Shown here: piece after piece, positions 7,532 through 17,400 of the stretch
How positions within the stretch are numbered: position 1 is the first letter of the stretch
Layout of the letters: the number at the start of each line of letters is the position of its first letter
NCBI RefSeq assembly: GCF_000014885.1
Contig: NC_011566.1
Coordinates: 4,958,501 to 5,022,500 of the forward strand
DNA length: 64,000 nucleotides
DNA from: Shewanella piezotolerans WP3
GTDB taxonomy: Bacteria; Pseudomonadota; Gammaproteobacteria; Enterobacterales; Shewanellaceae
Direction of reading: 5' to 3'
Position numbers and translations under genes: made by a program
Notes under the pieces: model-generated
Seen by the model: only the letters and a program-made list of their open reading frames with translations
Databases searched by the model: none
Told to the model about the DNA's origin: nothing

Positions 7532-9692
7532 GTGCGACCTGAAGTCGTATGAAGCGTTGTTCACCACGGTAAGAGTGAACCATCTGTATCACCAGATGAC
7601 CCTAAGACTCTGAATAAAGTAGCGAGTCTGACAATGTAACGATATTTGGCTTATGTCAAATGGGAACTGAATCGTGAGAGGACGTTCTTCCTGATAACCA
7701 CAATCGGGTAAGTGCTAGGGTGTCAGTATGATGAACGTATGTGAATCCATGTAAGGTGCGTTATATGAGAAACAGCGGAAGTGGTTAATACGCTGTGGCC
7801 AAAAGGCACGAGAGTTGGAAAGAGATTGGACAGTGCTCTTTCGTGATCAAATAACTCTCCGCACTATAGTGGGCATCTAACCTGACGTTGCGCGACATAC
7901 GGAACAGGGTAAGCCTGTATTGCTCCCTTTGGGGAAAGTGGCCTGCGAAGGCTACTGATAGTGATGTAGGTAAAGGAGGCTGGAAAAAGCGAAAGCCGTG
8001 TTGTAATGATGCGGATACAGGTTGTTATCTGGCGCGAAAGCGAGCTGACTTCTAGCTGGTCTCCCGTTGCAAGATGATTTGAAGAACTTTATTCAAGGAG
8101 AAACGCAAATGATGGCTTCAATCGAAGTTAGTGCATCTCCTAACAGCGCTCAATGGCAATCCATTAACTGGAAAGCGGTTAAGCAACATGTATTAAAGCT
8201 TCAAATGCGCATTGCAAAAGCAACCCGAGAAGGTAAACACGGTAAGGCGAAAGCGTTGCAGTGGATATTAACTCACTCTAAATCAGCAAAATTGCTTGCA
8301 GTTAAAAGAGTTTCTCAAAACAAAGGCAGCAAAACACCTGGAATCGACGGGATCATTTGGAACAGTGATGCTCGTTGTATAGGTGCGGTCAATCAACTGA
8401 GTAGAAAGGGCTATCATGCCAAACCGCTCAGGCGGATCTACATCCCCAAGAAAAACGGCAAACTCAGACCTTTAGGCATTCCCTGCATGATAGATAGAGC
8501 GCAGCAAGCGCTTCATCTTCTCGCCTTGGAGCCTATTTCGGAAACGGTGGCCGACCTCAACAGCTATGGCTTTCGACCTAACCGAAGCACAGCAGATGCC
8601 ATTGCACAGTGCTTCAAATGTTTATGTATGAAGCGCTCTAGCCAATGGGTTCTTGAGGGTGACATCAAAGCTTGTTTCGATAAGATTGGTCATCAATGGC
8701 TCATCGACAACATTCAATTAGATAAGCGAATGCTGAAACAATGGCTTGGATGTGGTTATGTTGATAAAGGATTGTTCTACAAAACAGCAGAAGGAACACC
8801 GCAAGGCGGGATAATCTCCCCAACGCTGATGTTACTGACGCTGGCTGGGTTAGAACAGTTGGTTAAGTCTATTGCTTGTAAAACAGGGAATAGAGTCAAC
8901 TTTATCGGGTACGCAGATGATTTTGTTATCACAGGTTCTTCGAAGGAAGTGCTCGTCAATGAAATCAAACCGCAACTCATTGGCTTTCTACAGGAAAGAG
9001 GCTTAACACTCTCTGATGAGAAAACGCACATAACTCATATCGATGATGGTTTTGACTTTCTGGGATTCAATCTTAGGAAGTACAAAGGCAAACTGCTCAT
9101 TAAACCGAGCAAGAGTAACGTTCTATCATTTTTGAGTAATCTACGTGAATTCATCAGAAAACATCCAACAATCCCCGTTAACGATTTAATCAAAATATTG
9201 AATCCGAAACTGAGAGGATGGGCGAACTATTATCGCCACAGTGTTGCAAAGCAAGTTTTCGGTTATGTAGGCCATCAACTTTTCTGGCTGTTATGGCGAT
9301 GGGCGGTAAGGCGTCATCCAACGAAAAGTAAGGACTGGGTGAGGCGTAAATATTACATGAATCGCATAGGTGGGTGGCAATTCCATGGCTGGCAGAAGAT
9401 TGCCAACATGGACTGCCATTTTAATCTGGTTCAGATAGCTCAAACGCCGATAAAAAGACATGTGAAAATCAGGAGCGCAGCTATACCTTACGACCCCGAA
9501 TACGAAGCTTACTTAAGTAAGCGGAAACGGGCAAAGGAAGGCAGAAACTCTTGGTTTGATCCTGTTTTGGCTGCTATGTAGGGTGCTGGGTAACAGAATA
9601 CGCCTTTGTGGAGGCTTGAGCCGTATGCAGTGAAAGTTGCACGTACGGTTCTTAGGAGGGTGGCACTTGGTAACAAGTGCCGCCTATCCGAC
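7532..9692 (+). mobile_element. Complete group II intron (2161 bp)
   Basis: Self-splicing retroelement. The 5' end GTGCGACC (7532-) fits the GUGYG consensus. Domain V is the classical 34-mer at 9618-9651 (GAGCCGTATG...CGTACGGTTC) with the AGC triad. Domain VI follows, with GGCACTT/AAGTGCC paired and a bulged A in CCTATCC, and the intron ends at GAC, 9692. A candidate EBS1, GGACAG at 7828-7833, lies in the loop of an AGAG/CTCT hairpin and can pair with the bases just before the intron, TTGTCC (7526-7531), with one G-U. That fixes the 5' boundary and suggests the element is at a normal target. It carries one ORF in domain IV. Confidence 0.92.
8109..9581 (+). CDS. ltrA: Group II intron reverse transcriptase/maturase
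   Basis: 490 aa intron-encoded protein that binds the intron RNA, aids splicing and copies the intron into DNA. RT blocks run from KTPGIDGI (residues ~75) through RPLGIPCMIDRAQQ and EGTPQGGIISP to the catalytic YADD at residues 268-271. The maturase X domain follows (LRGWANYYRHSV). I chose ATG 8109 because AAGGAG lies eight bases upstream; a TTG 42 bases earlier lacks a ribosome site. The C-terminus stops after the PYDPEYEAYLSKR region, so the HNH endonuclease tail found in many relatives is absent. Retrohoming would then depend on other priming. The reading frame is intact. Confidence 0.95.
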   Translation: MMASIEVSASPNSAQWQSINWKAVKQHVLKLQMRIAKATREGKHGKAKALQWILTHSKSAKLLAVKRVSQNKGSKTPGIDGIIWNSDARCIGAVNQLSRKGYHAKPLRRIYIPKKNGKLRPLGIPCMIDRAQQALHLLALEPISETVADLNSYGFRPNRSTADAIAQCFKCLCMKRSSQWVLEGDIKACFDKIGHQWLIDNIQLDKRMLKQWLGCGYVDKGLFYKTAEGTPQGGIISPTLMLLTLAGLEQLVKSIACKTGNRVNFIGYADDFVITGSSKEVLVNEIKPQLIGFLQERGLTLSDEKTHITHIDDGFDFLGFNLRKYKGKLLIKPSKSNVLSFLSNLREFIRKHPTIPVNDLIKILNPKLRGWANYYRHSVAKQVFGYVGHQLFWLLWRWAVRRHPTKSKDWVRRKYYMNRIGGWQFHGWQKIANMDCHFNLVQIAQTPIKRHVKIRSAAIPYDPEYEAYLSKRKRAKEGRNSWFDPVLAAM

Positions 9693-9883
9693 AATAATGA
9701 GTCAGCTCTGTAATCGGATTACTAGCTATTCATCCGAATTGGGCTGTGCAAGCTTCTAAATCATGGATGATTTAGGCAGAGCCTATAGGGATATATTCAC
9801 GGCGGCTTGCAAAAGCTCAACGCAGGTGAGTTACTTTGAAGAAATATTGAGGTTGATATCAATTGTTAGCCGGCACACTCCAT
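9693..9883. other. Non-coding flank between intron and M13 peptidase terminator
   Basis: No gene seen. No attC partner matching the cassette edge GTTACCGCATATCCG is visible here, so a third cassette cannot be closed; the intron either split it or sits in chromosomal DNA beyond the array. Confidence 0.4.
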
Positions 9884-9911
9884 AAAAAAGCCCATCGTAA
9901 GATGGGCTTTT
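9884..9911. terminator. Terminator of the M13 peptidase gene
   Basis: AAAAAAGCCCATC / GATGGGCTTTT around GTAA; 31 bases after the stop of the minus-strand peptidase gene. A- and T-tracts on both sides allow action in either direction. Confidence 0.9.
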
Positions 9912-9942
9912 AGCATTTAGCTATGGCTAAGCAAATAAAACA

Positions 9943-12000
9943 TTACCAGATTTTCACTCGCTCATCTTCCGTCAGGAACATCTTGTCGCCCTCTTTAAGA
10001 TCGAACGCTTCATAGAAGGCGGGGATGTTACGCGGCGTACCCATTGCGCGGAAGTGACTTGGCGAGTGAGAGTCGGTCATTAGACGGCGACCGAGCTCCT
10101 CATCGCGGTAATTGCGGCGCCATACTTGTGACCAGCCGATAAACAGACGCTGCTCACCAGTAAGACCATCAATCACTGGAGATGGTTTACCATTGAGGCT
10201 CATCTTATATGAACGTGCAGCAACCGTTAATCCACCTAAATCACCAATATTTTCGCCCAAAGTTAAGTCGCCATTGACGAACCTACCAGGCATGGCTTCA
10301 TAGCCAGCGTATTGCGCAGATAACTGCGCACCACGCTTTTGGAACTCTTCACGATCTTTATCTGACCACCAGTCACGTAAGTTACCATCACCGTCATATT
10401 TTGCACCCTGATCATCAAAACCATGGCTGATCTCATGACCAATTACCGCTCCAATGCCGCCATAGTTAATCGCATCATCGGCATCCATATTAAAGAATGG
10501 TGGCTGTAAAATAGCTGCAGGGAATACAATTTCATTCATCACTGGGCTGTAGTAAGCATTCACCGTTTGTGGCGTCATGTGCCACTCAGTACGATCGATT
10601 GGTTTGCCCAACTTAGCGAGCATTGCCTTATATTCAAATTGAGCATACCGCTGGTAGTTACCTACAAGATCATTGGCTTCAATATCTAGCGCAGTATAGT
10701 CTTTCCACTTATCAGGGTAGCCAATCTTATAAGTAAACTTGGCGAGTTTTTCTTGCGCTGCAATCTTAGTTTCCGGCGTCATCCACTCTAGTTCATTAAT
10801 ACTAACCTCAAAACCTTTGATCAAGTTTTGGATCATCTGTTCCATTTTAGCTTTGGCTTCTGGCTTAAAGTTCTGCTTAACGTACTCTTCACCTACTATT
10901 TCACCAATCACTTGATCGGCTGCATCTACCGCTTTTTTCCAACGGGGCTTCTGCGCTTCAATCCCCATCAAGGTGTTACCGTGGAAAGCAAAGTGAAGAT
11001 CAACAAAGTCCTTACTTAACAACTCAGCGTAATCATCCACCAAATGGAAGGCTAAATAATCTTGCCATTCCGTAACAGTGAACTTGTTAAACTGTTGGCC
11101 AAATTTTTCAAAATACGATGGCTGACGAACAATCACTTCGCTCACCTTATCGATATCCGCTCCCGCCGAGAACTGCACAAAGTCAAAACCCTTAACTAAG
11201 CCTTGCAGCTGTTGACGATCCATCTTGTTATAACTTTTATTGGCGTCACGCGACTCTACTCGGCTCCACTGACTGGCAGCAATAAATTTCTCAATCTTTG
11301 CCACACTCTTGCTAGCACGTTGCGGATCGCTATAACCAGCCTCCGTCATTAAGTCGGTAACATACTTGTCTAATGCAGCGCGATTAGCGGTAAACTTCTC
11401 ATCATCTTTCAGGTAATAGTCACGATCTGGTAGTGTCAGACCAGACTGGTATAGATAAACACCGTATTGGCTAGAGTTCTTCGCATCATTATTGACATAA
11501 AAGCCGAATGGTACGGAAGCACCGTGAACCAATAAGCTCCCCATTAAGGTCGCAATATCGTTATGAGTAGAAGCGTAGGCAATATCTGATAACTGATCTT
11601 TCAGCGGCGAGAACCCAAGAGTTTCAATCGTTTTGGTATCCATAAAGCTCGCGTAAAAGTCACCCACTTTCTGCTCACTACTGCCCTTTACCTTGTTGGG
11701 CTTGGCTGCAGAAGCCTCAATGATCTCTTTCAATGAAGCTTGGCTTTGTTCATACAGAACAGTGAACGAACCGTAGTTAGATTTATCCGCGGGGATTGGC
11801 GTATTAGCTAACCAAGTGCCATTAACACTGTAATAGAAGTCATCTTGGTGACGCACTGCTGGATCGAAATTGGCTTTTTCAACACCTGATACTAGTGCTG
11901 TTGACGTTTGAGTGGATTCTTTGTTGGCTTCGTTACTGCCACAAGCAGTTAAGCCTAAGCTTAGCGCTACACAAAGTGCTAATTGACTGACTTTATTCAT
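9943..12000 (-). CDS. M13-family (PepO/neprilysin-like) metallopeptidase lipoprotein
   Basis: Zinc endopeptidase of oligopeptides. 685 aa. The signal peptide ends in the lipobox LTAC-G (Cys20), so the mature protein is lipid-anchored, probably periplasm-facing. The N-terminal M13 domain spans roughly 50-430. The catalytic half has NAYYSPVMNEIVFPAAIL, the zinc motif HEISH at 522-526 and the third-ligand motif GENIGDLGG. The C-terminus ends in VKIW as usual for the family (tryptophan last). Single gene with its own terminator; next gene upstream is 144 bases away. Bacterial physiological substrate not known. Confidence 0.93.
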   Translation of the reverse strand: MNKVSQLALCVALSLGLTACGSNEANKESTQTSTALVSGVEKANFDPAVRHQDDFYYSVNGTWLANTPIPADKSNYGSFTVLYEQSQASLKEIIEASAAKPNKVKGSSEQKVGDFYASFMDTKTIETLGFSPLKDQLSDIAYASTHNDIATLMGSLLVHGASVPFGFYVNNDAKNSSQYGVYLYQSGLTLPDRDYYLKDDEKFTANRAALDKYVTDLMTEAGYSDPQRASKSVAKIEKFIAASQWSRVESRDANKSYNKMDRQQLQGLVKGFDFVQFSAGADIDKVSEVIVRQPSYFEKFGQQFNKFTVTEWQDYLAFHLVDDYAELLSKDFVDLHFAFHGNTLMGIEAQKPRWKKAVDAADQVIGEIVGEEYVKQNFKPEAKAKMEQMIQNLIKGFEVSINELEWMTPETKIAAQEKLAKFTYKIGYPDKWKDYTALDIEANDLVGNYQRYAQFEYKAMLAKLGKPIDRTEWHMTPQTVNAYYSPVMNEIVFPAAILQPPFFNMDADDAINYGGIGAVIGHEISHGFDDQGAKYDGDGNLRDWWSDKDREEFQKRGAQLSAQYAGYEAMPGRFVNGDLTLGENIGDLGGLTVAARSYKMSLNGKPSPVIDGLTGEQRLFIGWSQVWRRNYRDEELGRRLMTDSHSPSHFRAMGTPRNIPAFYEAFDLKEGDKMFLTEDERVKIW

Positions 12001-12144
12001 GGTTATCCCCGTTATAGTCCTTTAAAAAGCTCTCAACAGTCCTGTGAAGAGCTAACGCTACACATTATGTTTTAGACCAAATAGCCCAATATTGTAAATG
12101 TGCAGCGCTTAATTAGTTTCCTCTACTCGCGAACGCTATTACTT

Positions 12145-14361
12145 CTACCAGTTTTTACCAATAAACAAAAAGATAGTTTTTTCACCGTCATCTGCGGCGC
12201 CAAAACCAAAGGCAGCGGGGCCCACACCAGTATCAATACCTAGGAATAAACTACCGGAATAGATGAGATCGTCTAGAGCGACACTGTCCTTTTGAGTCCA
12301 AACGTTACCCGCTTCAAGGCTGGTACCTAAATAAAGCGGATATTCTGTCATGCCTAATACATCTCGGCCGAGATCATACTGATAGACAAAAGCGCCGAAA
12401 ATCTTATGCGAGCCATAAAGAGCATTTTTATGATAACCAGAGAGGTTTAGAAATCCGCCCAACTCAGAAACGTTGACGGTAAACACGCCATCTTTATCGA
12501 CTGTAGCTAAGGAAGCAATACCAACAAAGGCATGATTACCAACGCCAACCGCACCACGCCAATCAGCTTCGTATTGCATTGAGAAATTTGAAGAGTCATC
12601 AAAACTTTCAAGATCATAAGTTTCTTTTCTCATGTATACATTGAAAGTAAATCGGTTACCTGAGGTCGGGAAATTAATACTGTTAAGATCATCATAGGCA
12701 AACTTCAAATAACCACCATAACCGGTGTAATCAACAGTGCCAAGGCCCCAGAGGTCATTCTCAAGATCACCAGTTTCACCTAGAATACCAAGTTCAACCA
12801 TACCGTTTTGAGTGTAATTAATACCGATCCCCGCCTCTGCACGGTATGAGGTCTGTCGCAGCTCTAAAATCCGTTGATTATTCTCAAAGAACCCCCAGTC
12901 TTTGAGCTCATACTCGACCCTCGCTCGACTGAAATAATCTTGATCTTTAGACAAGGGCTGATAAAACTCAGAGCCAAGCAATTTATCAAAACCAAGCGAT
13001 ATTTCGTTTCGCCATTCACCGCCGTTTTCAGTCAGGTTGGTCATGGTGTAAGCAAGATCCAACGACACAACCGAGTCTAAGCTAAAGTCATCTTCCCAGC
13101 TAAACCCAAAATTGAAATAGTTAGGTCCCCATGATTTAGCTGTAGTCATTACCGTTAGTACTCGACCATCTTCGGTGTCGGTAAACTCTGCATCAACACG
13201 CTCAAACTTATCTAAGGCATAGATCCGTGCAATCCCGGCTTCCAGTGTTGCGGTTGTAACGTAATCCCCGACATCTAGATCTAAACTATCTGCCAGTAAC
13301 TTCTCACTGACTTTGGATTCATTGTCATAAACCACTTTAATTAATGGGCGATTTATTTCATTAAGCCAGTGCTCACTTTTTTGCTTTTTAGCTACTAGAT
13401 AACTTTGGAATTCAGCCTCATCAATCGATAGCTTATCTAACCTAGACGAATTCTCTCTGGCTGCAATTTCGCCTAACGGCAGTGCGATGGGCATTATACT
13501 GAAATCTGTCGTACTCAATTCACCAATATTAGGTCGAATTAAGATATCACTGTCGGTCAATAACGCTTTTTGCTTCTCAGCACTGGCATTGGTTAGAATG
13601 GTAGATAGCTGATTAAGTACTGCTATGGTACTGTTGAGCTCGTCATTGCCCACCAGTGGTGAGCCAATATCGACCGCGATGACAATATCAGCGCCCATCT
13701 CCTTGACCACATCTATCGGCATATTATTGGCAATACCGCCATCAACCAGTAAAAGGCCATCTATAACTGCAGGCTGCAGTGCTCCAGGAACAGAGGCTGA
13801 TGCTTGCATTGCTGCAACAATACTGCCACTGCTTAATACGACAGGCTCACCGGTAGCCAAATTTGTTGCAACAGCTCTAAAAGGAATTGATAGCTCATCA
13901 AAATGGCCAAGCTGCTGAATTAAATTGGTTGAGCTTCGTAACAGCTGCGACATACTTTGGCCACGGAGCAGACCCGCTGGCATTTTAACTTCTTCATCGC
14001 TATAGCCGATATTGATGGGGATGTTATATTTATCGCGAGTTTCTTTGTCTTTAAAGCTAAGAGCTTCACGGGGAATAGTGTCTGAATAACCTTTGTCCCA
14101 GTTGGTCGTCATCATAATGGCTTCAATTTCAGCTGCGCTGTAGCCAAGTGCATACATGCCGCCAACATAAGCGCCAATACTGGTCCCTGTAATATAATCA
14201 ATCGGGATATTCTTTTCTTCGAGCACTTTTAGCACACCAATATGAGCAGCACCTTTAGCGCCGCCACCACTGAGTACCAAGCCTATTTTAAGCCTTTCTT
14301 CGGCACTCACATATGACTGAAAAAACACAAGCAAACAAAGAATAATAATTCTATGTATCAT
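12145..14361 (-). CDS. Patatin-like phospholipase with POTRA and outer-membrane barrel (type Vd autotransporter, PlpD-like)
   Basis: 738 aa. Signal peptide residues 1-20 (cleavage after SYVSA). The patatin lipase domain has the oxyanion loop GGGAKG (32-37), nucleophile Ser61 in GTSIG and Asp207 in DGG, so the Ser-Asp dyad is complete. A POTRA-like segment spans about 340-415. A beta-barrel of alternating aromatic strands follows, ending FLFIGKNW, with the C-terminal aromatic needed for Bam recognition. This domain order is that of PlpD/FplA, which insert a barrel and expose or release a phospholipase A1. Single gene between the M13 peptidase and a signalling gene, all on the minus strand. Confidence 0.9.
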   Translation of the reverse strand: MIHRIIILCLLVFFQSYVSAEERLKIGLVLSGGGAKGAAHIGVLKVLEEKNIPIDYITGTSIGAYVGGMYALGYSAAEIEAIMMTTNWDKGYSDTIPREALSFKDKETRDKYNIPINIGYSDEEVKMPAGLLRGQSMSQLLRSSTNLIQQLGHFDELSIPFRAVATNLATGEPVVLSSGSIVAAMQASASVPGALQPAVIDGLLLVDGGIANNMPIDVVKEMGADIVIAVDIGSPLVGNDELNSTIAVLNQLSTILTNASAEKQKALLTDSDILIRPNIGELSTTDFSIMPIALPLGEIAARENSSRLDKLSIDEAEFQSYLVAKKQKSEHWLNEINRPLIKVVYDNESKVSEKLLADSLDLDVGDYVTTATLEAGIARIYALDKFERVDAEFTDTEDGRVLTVMTTAKSWGPNYFNFGFSWEDDFSLDSVVSLDLAYTMTNLTENGGEWRNEISLGFDKLLGSEFYQPLSKDQDYFSRARVEYELKDWGFFENNQRILELRQTSYRAEAGIGINYTQNGMVELGILGETGDLENDLWGLGTVDYTGYGGYLKFAYDDLNSINFPTSGNRFTFNVYMRKETYDLESFDDSSNFSMQYEADWRGAVGVGNHAFVGIASLATVDKDGVFTVNVSELGGFLNLSGYHKNALYGSHKIFGAFVYQYDLGRDVLGMTEYPLYLGTSLEAGNVWTQKDSVALDDLIYSGSLFLGIDTGVGPAAFGFGAADDGEKTIFLFIGKNW

Positions 14362-14425
14362 AATGACTTATTCGACTCTTCTAATGATATTTTAACCTAG
14401 GGTATTTAACTAGTTTGTGCAAGCT

Positions 14426-17400
14426 TTAGAGACTGGGTGCCAGCAGTTGCTTTGCTTCGGGCGGTAAACTCAAATCAGCTCGGGTTGCCATGTAAACTTC
14501 TAAATCAGCCGATGACATAGGCTTGGCAAAGTAGTATCCCTGTATAACATAACAGCCACGACTAAAGACTTGCTCTAACTGCTCATGGGTTTCAACACCT
14601 TCAGCCACGACATCTAGCTTTAAGTTTCTGGCCAGCTCAATGATACTACTGGCAATCGCTTGATCGGCCTTATTAGTAGCGATATCAATTAGGAACGAAC
14701 GATCGATTTTCAAAGTGTTCACCTCAAAATGACGTAAATAAGCTAACGATGAATAACCGGTTCCAAAATCATCAATTGCAACATCAACTCCCAGTGCTTT
14801 GAGCTCTTTTAGGTGTTGTTTAGCCACTTTAAGCTCTTTCATCAACACGCCTTCGGTGATCTCAAGCGATAAAGCGTGATTCGGCATGCCAGTTTCAGCT
14901 AAACACTTTTCAACACCTTGAATAAAGTCATGCTGACGGAAATGCAGTGCTGATATGTTGACCGATACCTCAAGTGGTTCAGTCAATGTTTGCGCCCAGC
15001 GGGCGCCGTGACGACAAGCTTCACGCATCACCCAACGGTCAATCTCCACAATCAACCCACAAGCTTCAGCAACCTTGATAAATATATCGGTACGCACATA
15101 ACCATCTTGTGGATGGTTCCAGCGCAGTAATGCTTCTACTCCAACAAGCTTATCGTTCTGTAAAATATCTATTTGCGGCTGAAAATGAAGTTCAAACTCA
15201 TCTCTTTCAATCGCTTTTCGCAGATCAGCTTCAAGCCTTAAATGGTAAAGCGCTTCCGCGTTACGATCTTGAGAATAGTATTTAAAGTTACCTTTACCTT
15301 CATCTTTAGCGTGATACATTGCCAAATCGGCATTTTTAATCAAGGTCTCTGGCTGTTTAGCATCTTCAGGCCATAGACTCACACCAATACTCGTAGAGAT
15401 ATAAAATTCACGTCCGTAAAGGTCAAATGGTTGCTGAATACTCGCCAACAGTTGCTCACAAAGCCGGTTGATACTATCGATATAAATATCATCACGCAGC
15501 AATATTACAAACTCATCACCGCCAAAACGGCATAGTACATTTTCTTGAGAAATGAATGTTTGTAACCTATTTGAAGCTTCAACCAATAAAGCATCACCCA
15601 TACTATGACCATATGAGTCATTCACATGCTTAAAGCGATCTAAATCTAAGAACAGTAAAGCAAGCTTACCCCCCTCTTTTTCCGCTTGATAAATGGATTG
15701 CGACAGCTTGCTTGAAAACAAAGAGCGGTTAGGCAGCCCCGTCAATACGTCATAATTAGCCAGTCGGCGTAGATCTGCCTCAGTACGTTTGCGGTCGGTG
15801 ATATCAGAGAAAACTACGACGTAATGCGTTGCCTCGCCATTAGTGTTCAAAATCGAAGATACATTTAACCAAACCACGCACTGCTTATCGTTAGCACACG
15901 CAACCGTACACTCTCCAGTCCAGCTCAAGCCATGCTGCAACAGGTCGGCAATATGAGTTCCAGACTCTTTACCGAGTAATACCTCCGAAAAAGACTGTCC
16001 GATTAGCGTGCTAGATTTATAGCCTAAAATATCTTGAGCGGCCTTATTGGTAACCTGAATGAGCTCATCTCGGTCATAGATAAGTACTGCTTCAGTGGTA
16101 TTTTCAAATGCTTGAGCCAGCAAGTAAACATCATCTTTAAGCTGACGTTGCTCAGTAATATCGGTGTAAATTCCCGCTACTCTCTCTATCTCTCCATTAA
16201 TCCGATTACGCTCTACAGGTCGTCCCAACACTCGGATCCAGCCCCAAGAGTTATCACTGCGCAAATAGCGGTATTCGACCTCGAAGCGATCGACTCGCTC
16301 TTCAAGCATGTCTTTCCATGCTATAAGGACATTACTTTTATCTTCATTATGAATAGGGATTTCACCTATTTTAAGATAGACCTGACTATCTTTGGCACTC
16401 AATAAACCACCAACATTTTCGAGCCTAAAGACATCTGTCTCAAGGAGCCATTCCCACAATTCAGAATCGCTGCCTTTTAATGCTTGTTTGAGTCGATTTT
16501 CACTGTCCGAGAGCGCCGAATTTATTGCCCTAAATGCCATCACTTGCCGCTGCCGGATTAAGATAACAGCTAAGCCAATTAGCAAGACCCCTATTAACAT
16601 TAGGCCTTTAAACCAACTCGTTTGCCACCAGTACACCTCTACTTCAAAAGAAAATGAAAAGGGAATAGATGACCAAACTTCATTCTCCAAACTGATAATT
16701 TCAAGTATATGAGTCCCCGCACCTAACCCCGAAATATTGAGTTGAGATTGACCATTTAGGTAGATAAAACTACCACCAGTTTTATCTTCAGGTCGGCGCA
16801 AGCGGTACTGCAGTTGCAATGGCTTTTCATTAAGGTAATTTGTCCGTGCTAATTGGAAACTCACCAATTGCGCCCCTGGCAATATACGATGCCCTTCTTG
16901 CGGGACTAAACTAATTTCGGTTCGAGATTCAAAGTAAACTTCCATCGACTCAAGTAGAACAGTGTCTTTTCCCGTTCGATTCGTCAATTTGTCTACATCC
17001 AATAGCATGGCGCCATCAGGGGTTCCAACATAAAGCCCCTCAGAAGAGATGTGCACAGCTCCCTCATTGAGCTCATCACTGACAAAACCATCTTCAGGTG
17101 CGATGACCACAACATCCTCGGTTAACGTATCAAAACGTATAATGGAGCGCGGACAACCAATTAAACGATAGCGGCCGATCTCTTCAATAAAATAAACACT
17201 GTTGCAGTCAACCTTCCAGTCCTCTGTTAAAGAGCGAGTTGTAGCTGTTTTATGATCGTATTCAACCGCCCCTCGGTTCTTCAGCCCAATCCACCAAAGG
17301 TCAGGCTCAACCTCTTTGATAACCGTGACCGATGCCGTAGCCTGCCCATTAACAATGGGGGCTGTAATTTCATGAAAGCTCTGTTGTTTATCAAAATAAC

